This document shows positions 54,201 to 64,000 of a stretch of DNA of 64,000 nucleotides, piece by piece. The notes beneath the pieces are model-generated. The model was not told the DNA's origin, made no database searches, and saw nothing but the letters and a program-made list of their open reading frames with translations. How positions within the stretch are numbered: position 1 is the first letter of the stretch; every line of letters begins with the position of its first letter. This stretch comes from Hydrogenophaga sp. 2FB (lineage in GTDB: Bacteria; Pseudomonadota; Gammaproteobacteria; Burkholderiales; Burkholderiaceae_C): assembly GCF_005503365.1 (NCBI RefSeq), contig NZ_SCML01000028.1, positions 19,692-83,691 of the forward strand. The letters run 5' to 3'. The translations under genes and the position numbers were made by a program.

Positions 54201-54729
54201 CGAGGCCATGAACACACTGGAAGACGCGATCAAGAAGATCGACAACGAAACGCGCGAACTGCTGGGCAGCACCTTCGAAACCGTCAACACGCACTTTGGC
54301 CGCATGTTCCCCGAGCTGTTCGGCGGCGGCAACGCCAGGCTGGTGATGACCGGCGAGGAAATCCTCGATGCCGGCGTGCAGGTGATGGCGCAGCCGCCCG
54401 GCAAGAAGAACCAGACCATCCACCTGCTCTCGGGTGGTGAAAAGGCGCTGACCGCCATTGCCCTCGTGTTCGCCATCTTCCAGCTCAACCCGGCACCGTT
54501 CTGTTTGCTGGACGAGGTGGACGCGCCGCTGGACGACGCGAACACCGAGCGCTATGCGAAACTGGTCACCGCCATGTCCAAGGAAACCCAGTTCCTCTTC
54601 ATCAGCCACAACAAGATCGCCATGGAAATGGCCAAGCAGTTGATCGGCGTGACGATGCAGGAGCAGGGCGTCTCGCGCATCGTGGCGGTGGACATGGAGT
54701 CGGCCGCCGGCATGCTCGAACCCTCCTGA
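51211..54729 (+). CDS. smc: chromosome segregation protein SMC
   Basis: A 1172-residue condensin ATPase. The N-terminal head has Walker A GPNGCGKSN near 32. Long coiled coils (about 170-500 and 660-1000) flank a hinge near 510-650. The C-terminal head has signature LLSGGEKALTA and Walker B FCLLDEVDAPLDD. The start is GTG 51211 (RLNSIKLSGFKSF), with GGGAG upstream; the longer frame upstream overlaps dapC. smc-zipA-ligA forms one operon, as in related Burkholderiales. Confidence 0.97.
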   Translation: MRLNSIKLSGFKSFAEPTNFMLPGQLVGVVGPNGCGKSNIMDAVRWVLGESKASELRGESMQDVIFNGTNTRKPASRSSVELVFDNSDHRAGGQWGQFGEIAVKRVLTRDGTSSYYINNQPVRRRDVQDVFLGTGLGPRAYAIIGQGTISRIIESKPEELRLFLEEAAGVSKYKERRRETAHRLADTRENLTRVEDILRELNANLDKLEKQAEVAARYNELQAGATLKQHQLWFLKRSEAEADQVKVKNDAAQAVNNLESRTADLRRIESELETIRQAHYAAGDQVNQAQGKLYEASAEVGKLEAEIRFVVEGRQRVEQRLAQLKEQIGSWATRSQDATVELEQLAESMVHAEDQSVVLAAQGEEQSSALPTLEDNLRQAQARANEQRGSVTQVQQQIQVLAAEQRNVEEQSRALNQRRERLDTDRKALAAPDEARLLEAQTQLASAQETAELNDAVLHELQDSVPQLDEQRRAAQQAVNQESGKQADLSARMEALKALQEKVKTDGKLKPWLAKHGLDSLQGLWSRIHIETGWENALEAALRERLSALEVSRLDMVRAFGNDAPPAKLAFYSPPQGGAASSSATGLKPLVQWLRLNDAGQQALLAEWLHGCLTAANLEEALAQRAQLQPGEVIFVASGHAVTAHSVSFYAPDSEQAGLLARAQEIENIDKQLKGQVLIAEQARTALIRAEAAYSDASQRLVSARREAAESRSRAHELQVEALRLTQLAEQTRARSEQIGADLAEVDAQLDELQERRVTAEARFEELDMQLADSQERHAQLDDKVIDAERALNQAREQQRTLERTAQEAVFALRSLQARQSELQRAMETAATQEKSLADEEQRASEELGRLNDAAAQAGLQDALNIKLEREQALGALRSQYDDLTAKLRASDERRLQLERELEPLRNRITEFQLKEQAARLGVEQYSQLLDEAQADLAAVAQSITEGNVRLNGMQGEIDRMHREIQALGAVNLAALDELTTARERKTFLDAQSADLVEAMNTLEDAIKKIDNETRELLGSTFETVNTHFGRMFPELFGGGNARLVMTGEEILDAGVQVMAQPPGKKNQTIHLLSGGEKALTAIALVFAIFQLNPAPFCLLDEVDAPLDDANTERYAKLVTAMSKETQFLFISHNKIAMEMAKQLIGVTMQEQGVSRIVAVDMESAAGMLEPS

Positions 54730-54751
54730 TCGAACCCATTCAGCAAGCACC

Positions 54752-55891
54752 ATGAGCACACTGCAAATCGGCCTGGCCATCATCGGAGGGCTCGTGCTGG
54801 CGGGCGTCGTGGCCTACAACGCCTGGGTCACCAACAAGAGCGCGCCCCTCACCGCGCGCGAGCGCGCGGGCGGCGGTTCATCCGACGAGCGCGCTGGTGA
54901 TGAAACCTTGCCCTACACGCCCGCCGACCTGGCCGAGCACGAAGTCCAGCGCGTCGATCCCGTGTTCGGCGATGCGCCGGGCGCGCCAGAGCCCGCCGAT
55001 GCGGCGGCGGTGGCGGTCGCCGCGGCCGCCGTCAGCATCAACCCCTTGATGAACCAGCCGCCCGAAAAGCGCCCCGGCCTGGACGCCCTGATCGACGTGA
55101 TCGCACCGCTGATGCTGGAACACGAGGTGTCTGGCGACGCGGTGCTGGCCGCGCTGCCGGGCACGCGGCGCGTGGGCAGCAAACCGTTTGCAGTGGAAGG
55201 CCAGAGCGACAGCACCGGCGAGTGGGAGAGCCCGCGACCCGGGCAGCGCTACCGCGCGCTGCAGGCCGGCGTGCAACTGGCCAACCGCTCGGGGCCACTC
55301 AACGACATCGAGTTTTCCGAATTCGTGGTGAAGGCCCAGGCCTTTGCCGACGCGCTGGGCGCCGCGCCCGACTTCCCCGAGATGCGCGCCGAGGTGGCCC
55401 GCGCGCGCGAGCTCGACGCTTTCGCCAGCGGGCACGACGCGCAGCTCGGTTTCATGCTGCGCGCGCGCCGCACCGCCTGGAGCCCGGGCTACGTGGCGCA
55501 GCACGCCGCCCAGCTCGGCTTCGTCGCCGGGGCCTTGCCCGGGCGCATGGTGCTCGCGACCACCCAGAGTGGCAACGCACCCATCCTCAGCCTCATGTTC
55601 GACCCGCAGGCCGCCATGGCCGAAGACCCCGAACAGAGCGCGCTGCGCGAGATCGCGCTGTCGCTCGAAGTCACGCACGTGCCACGCAGCGAGCAACCGT
55701 TCGTGCGCATGCGCCAGGCCGCAATGGCGCTGGCCGAAGCCATGGAGGGCACCGTCACCGACGACGGCGGCCAACCCCTGTCCCCCGAGGCCATGGACCA
55801 GATTGGCGCCGACCTCGAAAGCCTGTACGACGCGCTCGACAGCCGCGATCTGTCCGCCGGCTCACCACAGGCACGACGACTCTTCTCCTGA
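54752..55891 (+). CDS. zipA: cell division protein ZipA
   Basis: A 379-residue inner-membrane protein that tethers FtsZ. A single N-terminal helix (about 5-25) is followed by a variable acidic and Ala/Pro-rich linker. The FtsZ-binding domain is at about 230-365 (GHDAQLGFMLRARRTAWSPGYVAQHAAQLGFV, FVRMRQAAMALAEAMEGTVTDDGG). Sequence conservation is low outside this domain, so the position between smc and ligA helps the call. ligA begins one base after its stop. Confidence 0.9.
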   Translation: MSTLQIGLAIIGGLVLAGVVAYNAWVTNKSAPLTARERAGGGSSDERAGDETLPYTPADLAEHEVQRVDPVFGDAPGAPEPADAAAVAVAAAAVSINPLMNQPPEKRPGLDALIDVIAPLMLEHEVSGDAVLAALPGTRRVGSKPFAVEGQSDSTGEWESPRPGQRYRALQAGVQLANRSGPLNDIEFSEFVVKAQAFADALGAAPDFPEMRAEVARARELDAFASGHDAQLGFMLRARRTAWSPGYVAQHAAQLGFVAGALPGRMVLATTQSGNAPILSLMFDPQAAMAEDPEQSALREIALSLEVTHVPRSEQPFVRMRQAAMALAEAMEGTVTDDGGQPLSPEAMDQIGADLESLYDALDSRDLSAGSPQARRLFS

Positions 55892-57964
<2,073 letters not shown>

Positions 57965-57981
57965 TCGGCGGGTCCGCGGCC

Positions 57982-58968
57982 TCAGTCGACCACGACGTTG
58001 GCCTCTTTCACCAGCTTGCCGAATTTCTCGGTTTCGTTCCGGATGGTCTGAGCCATGTGCTCGGCGCTGTCGCCGATCGGATCGGCGCCGACGTCGGCCA
58101 TGCGCTGGCGGAACTCCGGCGACTTGATGATCTTCACCATCTCGGTGTTGAGCCGAACAAGAATGTCCTTGGGCGTGGCCGCGGGCGCCAGCACGCCGAA
58201 CCAGGTGCCGATATTGAAACCCTTGAGGCCGGCTTCGTCCAGCGTGGGCACGTCGGGCAGTGCCGCGGAGCGCGTGGCGGTGGTGACGGCCAAGGGTCGC
58301 AGCTTGCCCGCCTTGATGTGCGGCAGCACCGGTGTGATGGTGTCGAACGACAGCAGGATCTGGCCGCCCAGCAAATCGGTGGCCAGGGGGCCGCTGCCCT
58401 TGTAGGCGATGTGCTGGAGCTTCGCGCCCGTGTTGTTCTGAAACTGCGCGCCGATCAGGTGCTGGGCCGTGCCGTTGCCGTTGGAGCCGAAGTTCGCCTT
58501 GGCAGGGTCGGCCTTGAGCAAGGCCACCAGTTCGTTGACGTTCTTCGCGGGCGTGGTGGCGTTGACCACCAGCACATTGGGCACCATGGCGATGGTGGTG
58601 ATGGGCGCCAGGTCCTTCTGGAAGTCGTAGGGCAGCTTCTTGTAGACGCTGGTGGCGATGGTGTGGTGCACCGCGCCCACCAGCAGCGTGTAGCCATCGG
58701 GCTTGGCCTTGGCCACGAAGTCCGCGCCGATGGTGGCGCCGGCGCCGGGCTTGCTCTCGATCACCACGGGCTGGCCCAGGCTCTGCTGCAGCCGCTCGCC
58801 GAGCGCGCGTGCGAGCACGTCGGTGGTGCCACCGGCCGCGAAGGGCACGATGAGCGTGATCGGCCGGTTCGGCCAGGCCTGGGCCATGGCGCCGGTCGCG
58901 GTGAGGGCGGTGGCCAGGGCCACGCCCTGGAGGACGAGGCGGCGTGGAATGCGGTGGGCGTTCTGCAT
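57982..58968 (-). CDS. Bug-family (TctC-like) periplasmic solute receptor
   Basis: A 328-residue exported binding protein. The signal has RR (IPRRLVLQGVALATALTATGAMAQ) with cleavage near 30. The Bug signature WPNRPITLIVPFAAGGTTDVLAR follows at once, with KPDGYTLLVGAVHH and the GSNGNGTAQHL loop later. AGGAG precedes ATG 58968. It lies 92 bases downstream of the tartrate dehydrogenase-like gene, so a dicarboxylate such as tartrate or malate is a reasonable but unproven ligand. Confidence 0.92.
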   Translation of the reverse strand: MQNAHRIPRRLVLQGVALATALTATGAMAQAWPNRPITLIVPFAAGGTTDVLARALGERLQQSLGQPVVIESKPGAGATIGADFVAKAKPDGYTLLVGAVHHTIATSVYKKLPYDFQKDLAPITTIAMVPNVLVVNATTPAKNVNELVALLKADPAKANFGSNGNGTAQHLIGAQFQNNTGAKLQHIAYKGSGPLATDLLGGQILLSFDTITPVLPHIKAGKLRPLAVTTATRSAALPDVPTLDEAGLKGFNIGTWFGVLAPAATPKDILVRLNTEMVKIIKSPEFRQRMADVGADPIGDSAEHMAQTIRNETEKFGKLVKEANVVVD

Positions 58969-59060
58969 GGTGTCTGTCTCCTGTTGCACGGTGTGCGTGT
59001 GAACCGCCGGACGAAGCGTCCGGTCGTGGGCGCGGGATTGCGCCAGGTAGCGCAAAAAAC

Positions 59061-60149
59061 TCAGGCGGCCTTGCGTTGCAGCTGCGCGCTCAGCAGGTCG
59101 CACACGGCCTGCGTCACTTGCGCGGTGGTGGCCTTGCCGCCCAGGTCGCCGGTGTGCAGCGCCGGGTTGGCCGTGACCTGTTCGATGGCCTGCATGAGGC
59201 GTTGCGCGGCATCGAATTCGCCCAGGTGTTCGAGCAGCATCACGCAGCTCCAGAAGGTGCCGACCGGGTTGGCCAGGCCCTTGCCCATGATGTCGAAGGC
59301 CGAGCCGTGGATGGGCTCGAACATCGAGGGGTAGCGGTGCTCGGGGTCGATGTTGCCGGTGGGGGCGATGCCCAGGCTGCCCGCGAGCGCGGCGGCCAGG
59401 TCGCTCAGGATGTCGGCGTGCAGGTTGGTGGCGACGATGGTGTCCAGCGTGGCGGGGCGGTTCACCATGCGCGCGGTGGCGGCGTCGACCAGTTCCTTGT
59501 CCCAGGTCACGTCGGGAAACTCCTGGGCGATCTGCACCGCGATTTCGTCCCACATCACCATGGCGTGGCGCTGCGCGTTGCTCTTGGTGATCACGGTCAG
59601 CAGTTTGCGGGGACGCGACTGCGCCAGCTTGAATGCGAAACGCATGATGCGTTCGACGCCCGCGCGGGTCATCATGCTCACGTCGGTGGCAGCCTCGATC
59701 GGGTGGCCCTGGTGCACACGGCCGCCCACGCCCGAGTACTCGCCCTCGGAGTTCTCGCGCACGATCACCCAGTTCAGGTCGTCGGCCTTGCAGCGCTTGA
59801 GCGGCGCGTCGATGCCGGGCAGGATGCGCGTGGGGCGCACGTTGGCGTACTGGTCAAAGCCCTGGCAGATCTTCAGGCGCAGGCCCCAGAGCGTGATGTG
59901 GTCGGGAATGTGCGGGTCGCCGGCCGAGCCGAACAGGATCGCGTCCTTGTCGCGCAGCGCGTCCAGGCCATCGGCCGGCATCATCACGCCGTGCTGGCGG
60001 TAGTGGTCGCCACCCCAGTCGAAGTCCTGGAACTGGAAACGAATGCCGTGGCTGGTGGCGGCCAAGGCCTCCAGCACCTGCTGGCCGGCGGGCACGACTT
60101 CCTTGCCGATGCCGTCTCCGGGAATGGTCGCGATGGCGTAGGTCTTCAT
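59061..60149 (-). CDS. tartrate dehydrogenase / D-malate dehydrogenase family protein
   Basis: A 362-residue beta-decarboxylating dehydrogenase of the isocitrate/isopropylmalate family. Family motifs include IATIPGDGIGKEVVPA at the N-terminus, ANVRPTRILPG near 103, VIVRENSEGEYSGVGG near 128 and FEPIHGSAFDIMGKGLANPVG near 273. The VRENSEGEYSGVGG form favours tartrate/D-malate enzymes over LeuB. It is divergent from a LysR gene, with an inverted-repeat operator between. Confidence 0.88.
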   Translation of the reverse strand: MKTYAIATIPGDGIGKEVVPAGQQVLEALAATSHGIRFQFQDFDWGGDHYRQHGVMMPADGLDALRDKDAILFGSAGDPHIPDHITLWGLRLKICQGFDQYANVRPTRILPGIDAPLKRCKADDLNWVIVRENSEGEYSGVGGRVHQGHPIEAATDVSMMTRAGVERIMRFAFKLAQSRPRKLLTVITKSNAQRHAMVMWDEIAVQIAQEFPDVTWDKELVDAATARMVNRPATLDTIVATNLHADILSDLAAALAGSLGIAPTGNIDPEHRYPSMFEPIHGSAFDIMGKGLANPVGTFWSCVMLLEHLGEFDAAQRLMQAIEQVTANPALHTGDLGGKATTAQVTQAVCDLLSAQLQRKAA

Positions 60150-60234
60150 GGTGTGTGTCTCTCTCGATCTCGCTGAGGGGTGGTTCGGTGGATGGACTGT
60201 AGGGAATCGACAGGCCCTCGAAACACCGATAAAG

Positions 60235-60259
60235 TGAATCCATCGTTAACCTGGATTCA
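60235..60259. promoter_or_regulatory. inverted repeat, putative LysR operator
   Basis: TGAATCCA-N9-TGGATTCA, perfect 8-bp arms, in the 124-base gap between the divergent tartrate dehydrogenase-like gene and the LysR gene; it ends 14 bases before the LysR start, fitting autorepression. Confidence 0.7.
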
Positions 60260-60273
60260 ACAATCGATTTGCC

Positions 60274-61203
60274 ATGACCCCAGCCATCCAGCCCGCCGAC
60301 CTCGGCTTCTTCTCGGTGCTCGCCAGCGCGGGCAGCCTGAGCGCGGCCGCGCGCGAACTCGGCGTCACCACGCCGGCGGTGAGCAAGCACCTGGCATTGA
60401 TGGAGGCGCGCGTGGGCGTGGCCCTGGTCAACCGCACCACGCGGCGCATGGGCCTCACGCCCGAGGGCGAGGTGTACCTGGAACACGCGCGCCGCATCCT
60501 CGGCGATATCGACGACATGGCGCAGTTGCTGGGCGTGTCGCGCTCCACGCCCACCGGTCTGCTGCGCGTCAACGCCACGCTGGGCTTTGGCCGCAGCCAC
60601 GTGGCGCCGCTCATTTCGCGCTTCGTGCGCAAGCACCCGCAGGTGGAGGTGCAACTGCAGTTGTCGGTCAATCCGCCGCCGCTGACCGAAGACGCGTTCG
60701 ATGTCTGCATCCGTTTTGGCGCGCCACCCGATTCGCGCATGATCGCGCGCCAGATCGCGCCCAACCGGCGGCTGCTCTGCGCGTCGCCGGCCTACTTGTC
60801 AAAACACGGCATTCCCAAAGTGCCGAACGACCTCACGCGCCACAACTGCATCGGCATTCGCCAGGGCGAGGAGGCGTACGGCGTGTGGCGGCTCTCGCAC
60901 GGGCGTGGCAAGACCGTGAGCACCGAAGCGGTGAAGACGCGCGGCAACCTGACCACCAACGACGGCGAAATCGCCGTCAACTGGGCACTCGACGGCCACG
61001 GCATTCTGATGCGCGCCGAATGGGACATCGAGCGGTACCTGCGCAACGGGCGGCTGGTGCAGGTGCTGCCGCAGTACTTCACGCCCGATGCGTCGATCCA
61101 CGCGGTCTATCCGCAGCGCCACCAGCTGGCCGCGCGCGTGCGGGCGTTCGTGGACTTCCTGTCGCTCGCGTTCTCGCAGGGACCTCAATCGCCCAGCCGA
61201 TAA
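60274..61203 (+). CDS. LysR-type transcriptional regulator
   Basis: A 309-residue regulator with an N-terminal winged helix (FFSVLASAGSLSAAARELGVTTPAVSKHLALMEARVG) and an effector domain containing the GLLRVNATLGFGRSHVAPLI segment common to the DmlR/TtuA-like branch. It is divergent from the tartrate dehydrogenase-like gene, the same arrangement as known regulators of tartrate or D-malate use. Its 3' end overlaps the convergent transporter gene by 19 bases. No good ribosome site precedes ATG 60274. Confidence 0.92.
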   Translation: MTPAIQPADLGFFSVLASAGSLSAAARELGVTTPAVSKHLALMEARVGVALVNRTTRRMGLTPEGEVYLEHARRILGDIDDMAQLLGVSRSTPTGLLRVNATLGFGRSHVAPLISRFVRKHPQVEVQLQLSVNPPPLTEDAFDVCIRFGAPPDSRMIARQIAPNRRLLCASPAYLSKHGIPKVPNDLTRHNCIGIRQGEEAYGVWRLSHGRGKTVSTEAVKTRGNLTTNDGEIAVNWALDGHGILMRAEWDIERYLRNGRLVQVLPQYFTPDASIHAVYPQRHQLAARVRAFVDFLSLAFSQGPQSPSR

Positions 61204-62876
61204 CTCAGCGTGAGGTTCGCGCGCCAGTCGCGCCGGGTGTTCTCCACCGGCATGTCGCCCGTGGGCCTGGACAGCGCCAGGTCGAGGCTGTACTGCTTGA
61301 AGTTGGTCAGGCGCAGGCCAACGCTCACCGAGCGCAGCCGCGCGGGTGCGGGCGTGCCCAGGCGGGCGTGCACGCGCGCCGCTTCCAGCAGCACATAGGG
61401 TTGCCATTGCCGCAGCCACACGCTGTCGACGGTGAAGGCGCGGTTGAGTTCCAACCCGAGGCCCCAGCCCGAGTCGCCCACGGCTTCACCCGCGCCGTAG
61501 CCGCGTGCAAAACGGTTGCCACCGAACGAGATCTTTTCGCTGCTGGGCAGGTTGTGCGGGCTGTGCTGCACCGCGAAGGACACCGCCGTGCCGAACTGGT
61601 TGGCAAAGCGGTGCTGGTGGCTGGCCTCGAACTGCAGCTTTGCAAACCCGAGTTCCACCGCGCTCGGCCCTGAGAGGCCGGGTACGTTGCTGGTGATGTG
61701 GGCCTGGGCCCCGAGGCCCGTCAGGCCGTGGGTGAGCCGCAGGTTGAGCTGCACGCCGTCGTGGGGCGTCTGGCGGGAATAGGTGAGCTGGCCGAACAGC
61801 GCGCGCACCTGGGTGTCGTTCACCAGTTGCGCGCCATTGGCGGGGTTGCTGATCGCGTCGCGCGTGTTCACGCCATACAGCCCGGTGCTGGCCATCCAGC
61901 TCGCTTCGCGCGTGAGCTTCAGTGGCAGCGTGGTGGTCAACTCGGCGCGCTGAACCTCGGTTTCGCGTTGCAGTGGGTTGCTCACGCCCAACTGCTCGTC
62001 CGGGTCGCCACGGTAGTGCGACAGCGAAGCCTTGACCGACCAACCTTCGCTGCCCACGAACTGTTCGTAGTGCACGGCGTTGTAGTGGTCGTTCTTCGCC
62101 GTGGACAGCAGGGTGGACGCCCCGAGCTGGCTGCCCGCCACGAGCGGGTTGTTCAGCACGCCGGTGACCACCGCGCGCGGGTTCGGCTTGCGCGTTTCCA
62201 GACCGGCCGCCAGGTCATAGGGTTTGTGCTTCGCCCGAATGACCAGGGTGCTGGCGCCGTCGGTGCTCGTGGGCAGCTGAACCTGGGCCTGGATGCCGAT
62301 GCCCGGCAGGCGGCCGAGGAGGTTGGTGAAGTGCTCGAACGTGGCCGATCTCAGCGGCTTTTCGTGCAGGATGTGTTCGGCGATCTCGCGCAGCTTGGGC
62401 TCGGCCTTGCCCGCGTCGCCCTCGATGCGCACCGTTTGCACGTGGCCTTCCACGGCGACGACGCGCACCACGCCGTTGGCGAAGTCCTGCATCGGCACGA
62501 AAAAGAACGACAGCGCGTAACCGCGCCGCTGGTACAGCGCGGTGGCCTGCTGGCTTCGCTCCACGATCTCCGCGACGGTGACCGTCTTGCCGGCCAGGGG
62601 CGCGAACAGGGCCGCCACTTCTTCGAAGGGAATCGACCGTACACCTTCGATATCGAATTTCTGCGGTGCGATGCTCGAACCCAGCAAGCCGGCGCCCGGC
62701 GGTGGTGGCCGCTGGACGTCGATGTGCACCTGGGTGCCCCGTTGCTCAGGCAACGCTGGGCGGGGAAGGGTGTCCAGCGGGCTGCCGACGGGGGCGACGC
62801 TTTGCGCGCCAACCCCCGTGGCAACCCACCAGGACGCCCCAGCGAGCAGCAGCTGCCGGGTCACGCGTCTGGGCAT
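61185..62876 (-). CDS. two-partner-secretion outer-membrane transporter (ShlB/FhaC type)
   Basis: A 563-residue outer-membrane protein. A signal peptide (about 1-24, ending GVGAQS) is followed by a Pro-rich N-terminal stretch. A POTRA region covers about 55-215 (FDIEGVRSIPFEEVAALFAPLAGKTV, then VVRVVAVEGHVQTVRIEGDAG). A 16-strand-type barrel follows with a C-terminal aromatic-poor end (NLTLSYRLGD). It belongs to the TpsB group, which exports one cognate partner. The repeat protein gene ends 27 bases upstream on the same strand and is the only candidate partner in view. Confidence 0.88.
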   Translation of the reverse strand: MPRRVTRQLLLAGASWWVATGVGAQSVAPVGSPLDTLPRPALPEQRGTQVHIDVQRPPPPGAGLLGSSIAPQKFDIEGVRSIPFEEVAALFAPLAGKTVTVAEIVERSQQATALYQRRGYALSFFFVPMQDFANGVVRVVAVEGHVQTVRIEGDAGKAEPKLREIAEHILHEKPLRSATFEHFTNLLGRLPGIGIQAQVQLPTSTDGASTLVIRAKHKPYDLAAGLETRKPNPRAVVTGVLNNPLVAGSQLGASTLLSTAKNDHYNAVHYEQFVGSEGWSVKASLSHYRGDPDEQLGVSNPLQRETEVQRAELTTTLPLKLTREASWMASTGLYGVNTRDAISNPANGAQLVNDTQVRALFGQLTYSRQTPHDGVQLNLRLTHGLTGLGAQAHITSNVPGLSGPSAVELGFAKLQFEASHQHRFANQFGTAVSFAVQHSPHNLPSSEKISFGGNRFARGYGAGEAVGDSGWGLGLELNRAFTVDSVWLRQWQPYVLLEAARVHARLGTPAPARLRSVSVGLRLTNFKQYSLDLALSRPTGDMPVENTRRDWRANLTLSYRLGD

Positions 62877-62903
62877 GGTCTGCTCTTTCTCTCAGGTCGG
62901 GGT

Positions 62904-64000
62904 TCAGCGTTGCAGCAGGCCGCCCAGGGTGCCCGAGACGCCGCCGACCACATTGCCCAGCGTGTTCGTCAGCGCACCGCCACCCGTGGTGCCGCCGCCG
63001 GCCGTGGAGGTGAGGCCACCCGTGAGCGCACCCACGGTGTTGACCACCGGCGCCAGGATGTTGCCGCCTGTGCTGGTGCTGCCAGCGCCGCCGACCGTGC
63101 TGGTCAAACCCCCGACGACACCCACGACAGGCGCGAGAATGCCCGTGCCCGAACCGCCCGCGGTGCCGCCCAGAGCGGCGCCGACGTTGGCCACCAGGCC
63201 ACCGGTCTGATCCACCACCTGACCCAGGCTGTTGACGATGGGCTGGCTGCCATCGCCCTGCACGCCAACGCCCAGCTGTTGCGCCGTGCCGCCCACGCCC
63301 ACCACCAGATCGCCGACGAGGTTGCCCGCGCCGGTGGCGCCACCGGCGCCGGAGGTGAGCTGCGATGCTGCCGTGGTGATGGGAACGATCAGCGTGTTGA
63401 CCGTGCTGCCGATTTGCTGGACGGGGCTGCCCGTGCCGGAGACCAGTGGCGCTTCCACGCCCGACACCACCGTTTCGACCACGTTGCTCCCGCGGTCCAG
63501 CACCTGGTTGAGCGGGCCGCTGCTGGCCTGTGTTTCCACGGTCTGGCCCAGTCGGCTGACCACGCCACCGACCTGGTCGACCACCTGGCCGGCCACGTTG
63601 GTGACCGGGCGCAACGCCGAGGTGGCCGGGTTGTCGCCCAGGCCGGTGACAACGTCGCCCGCGCTGGAGACCGTGCGCCCCGCCTGGGTGATCACGCCGC
63701 CGGCACCCGCCGCCGTGACACCCAGGGGGTTGTCCACCGTGCCCAACTGACCCAGGCCATTGGCCAGCGTCGAGCCGAGCGCGCCGACGGTGTCGCCGGC
63801 GTTTTTCACCAGGGTGTTCGTGGCCTGGGCGGACGACGTGCCCACCACCGGCTGCACCACCGTGCCCAGCGTTCCCCCCAGGCCCGAGACGGCTTGACCC
63901 ACATCGGTCACGGTATTGCCTTGCTCGCGCACAATGCCCGCCAATGGAGAAGCGCCGCCACTGCCACCACCGCCCCCGGAACCACTGCCGGAACCACCCC
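62904..64000 (-). CDS. Gly/Val/Thr-rich repeat protein, 5' truncated by window edge
   Basis: The frame is open to the right edge, so the true N-terminus is missing; at least 365 residues remain. The visible start is a Gly/Ser linker, then low-complexity repeats built on units like LGQVVDQxGGLV and ILAPVVxxVGxLTSTVGG, ending GLLQR. Cysteines and aromatic residues are almost absent. Database annotation often labels such proteins collagen-like, but there is no strict Gly-X-Y pattern. It is upstream of, and very likely co-transcribed with, the TpsB-type transporter, which makes it the probable secreted partner. Confidence 0.75.
   Translation of the reverse strand, partial: GGSGSGSGGGGGSGGASPLAGIVREQGNTVTDVGQAVSGLGGTLGTVVQPVVGTSSAQATNTLVKNAGDTVGALGSTLANGLGQLGTVDNPLGVTAAGAGGVITQAGRTVSSAGDVVTGLGDNPATSALRPVTNVAGQVVDQVGGVVSRLGQTVETQASSGPLNQVLDRGSNVVETVVSGVEAPLVSGTGSPVQQIGSTVNTLIVPITTAASQLTSGAGGATGAGNLVGDLVVGVGGTAQQLGVGVQGDGSQPIVNSLGQVVDQTGGLVANVGAALGGTAGGSGTGILAPVVGVVGGLTSTVGGAGSTSTGGNILAPVVNTVGALTGGLTSTAGGGTTGGGALTNTLGNVVGGVSGTLGGLLQR

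Noticed and set aside
51205..54783. 1192-codon open frame antisense to smc
   Set aside because: High-GC third-position bias produces long antisense frames; the plus strand encodes a complete SMC with all motifs, and the antisense product is low-complexity with no domain.

Overview
This window is a 64 kb piece of a high-GC chromosome. It comes from a betaproteobacterium of the order Burkholderiales, most likely family Comamonadaceae (Hydrogenophaga/Acidovorax-like). The reasons are the gene order (smc-zipA-ligA, tolB-pal-ybgF, kdsB-lpxK-exbD-exbB, dapC-dapD-pilU-dapE-prmB), the tripartite-tricarboxylate (Bug/TctC) binding proteins beside LysR regulators, and overall protein similarity to that group. 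The genus is an inference. Almost all of the sequence is ordinary core chromosome. I see no insertion sequences, prophage, CRISPR array or rRNA.

Layout. 1-2.7 kb: end of a Bug receptor gene and two convergent 2-hydroxyacid dehydrogenases. 2.9-6.1 kb: lexA with tandem SOS boxes, an unknown 124-aa gene in the position where other bacteria keep sulA, asparaginase, and a small membrane protein/DUF6152-like pair. 6.1-10.1 kb (minus strand): adk, kdsB, a Trm112-like gene, lpxK, exbD, exbB (nucleotide and lipid A supply, envelope energisation). 10.5-17.5 kb: xseA, sodB, monomeric isocitrate dehydrogenase, a DUF192 gene, a second (dimeric) isocitrate dehydrogenase and a uracil-DNA glycosylase-like gene. 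17.5-19.3 kb: cytochrome c, Tat-exported ferritin-like protein and an ECF sigma factor, with two matching ECF promoters. 19.3-23 kb: phosphoesterase, CBS-BON protein, LysR and nitronate monooxygenase. 23-27.5 kb: clpS-clpA and a HerA-like ATPase. 27.8-35.4 kb: a tight nine-gene run, yebC-purD-acyltransferase-hemF-nadD-rsfS-rlmH-maf-rng. 35.4-42.2 kb: msbA, tolB-pal-ybgF, a YeeE/YedE sulfur transporter and tcdA.

42.2-43.6 kb: two tRNA-Lys genes, a decayed two-gene HTH/nucleotidyltransferase module that keeps its operator-like palindrome, and a GlsB-family gene. 43.7-51.1 kb (minus): ABC-F ATPase, prmB, dapE, pilU, dapD, dapC. 51.2-58 kb: smc-zipA-ligA. 58-61.2 kb: Bug receptor and tartrate dehydrogenase-like gene divergent from a LysR gene. 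61.2-64 kb: a two-partner-secretion outer-membrane transporter next to a long Gly/Val/Thr repeat protein that runs off the window.

The best candidates for something not yet described are: (1) a self-contained ECF-sigma regulon without a visible anti-sigma gene, with GGGAAC-N17-CGTCCAATG promoters in front of both the sigma gene and the ferritin-like/cytochrome c/glycosylase operon; (2) the TpsB-type transporter paired with a repeat protein that does not look like a classical TpsA; (3) a dimeric isocitrate dehydrogenase whose NADP-determining residues are partly replaced; and (4) the eroded HTH/AbiEii-like pair beside tRNA-Lys.
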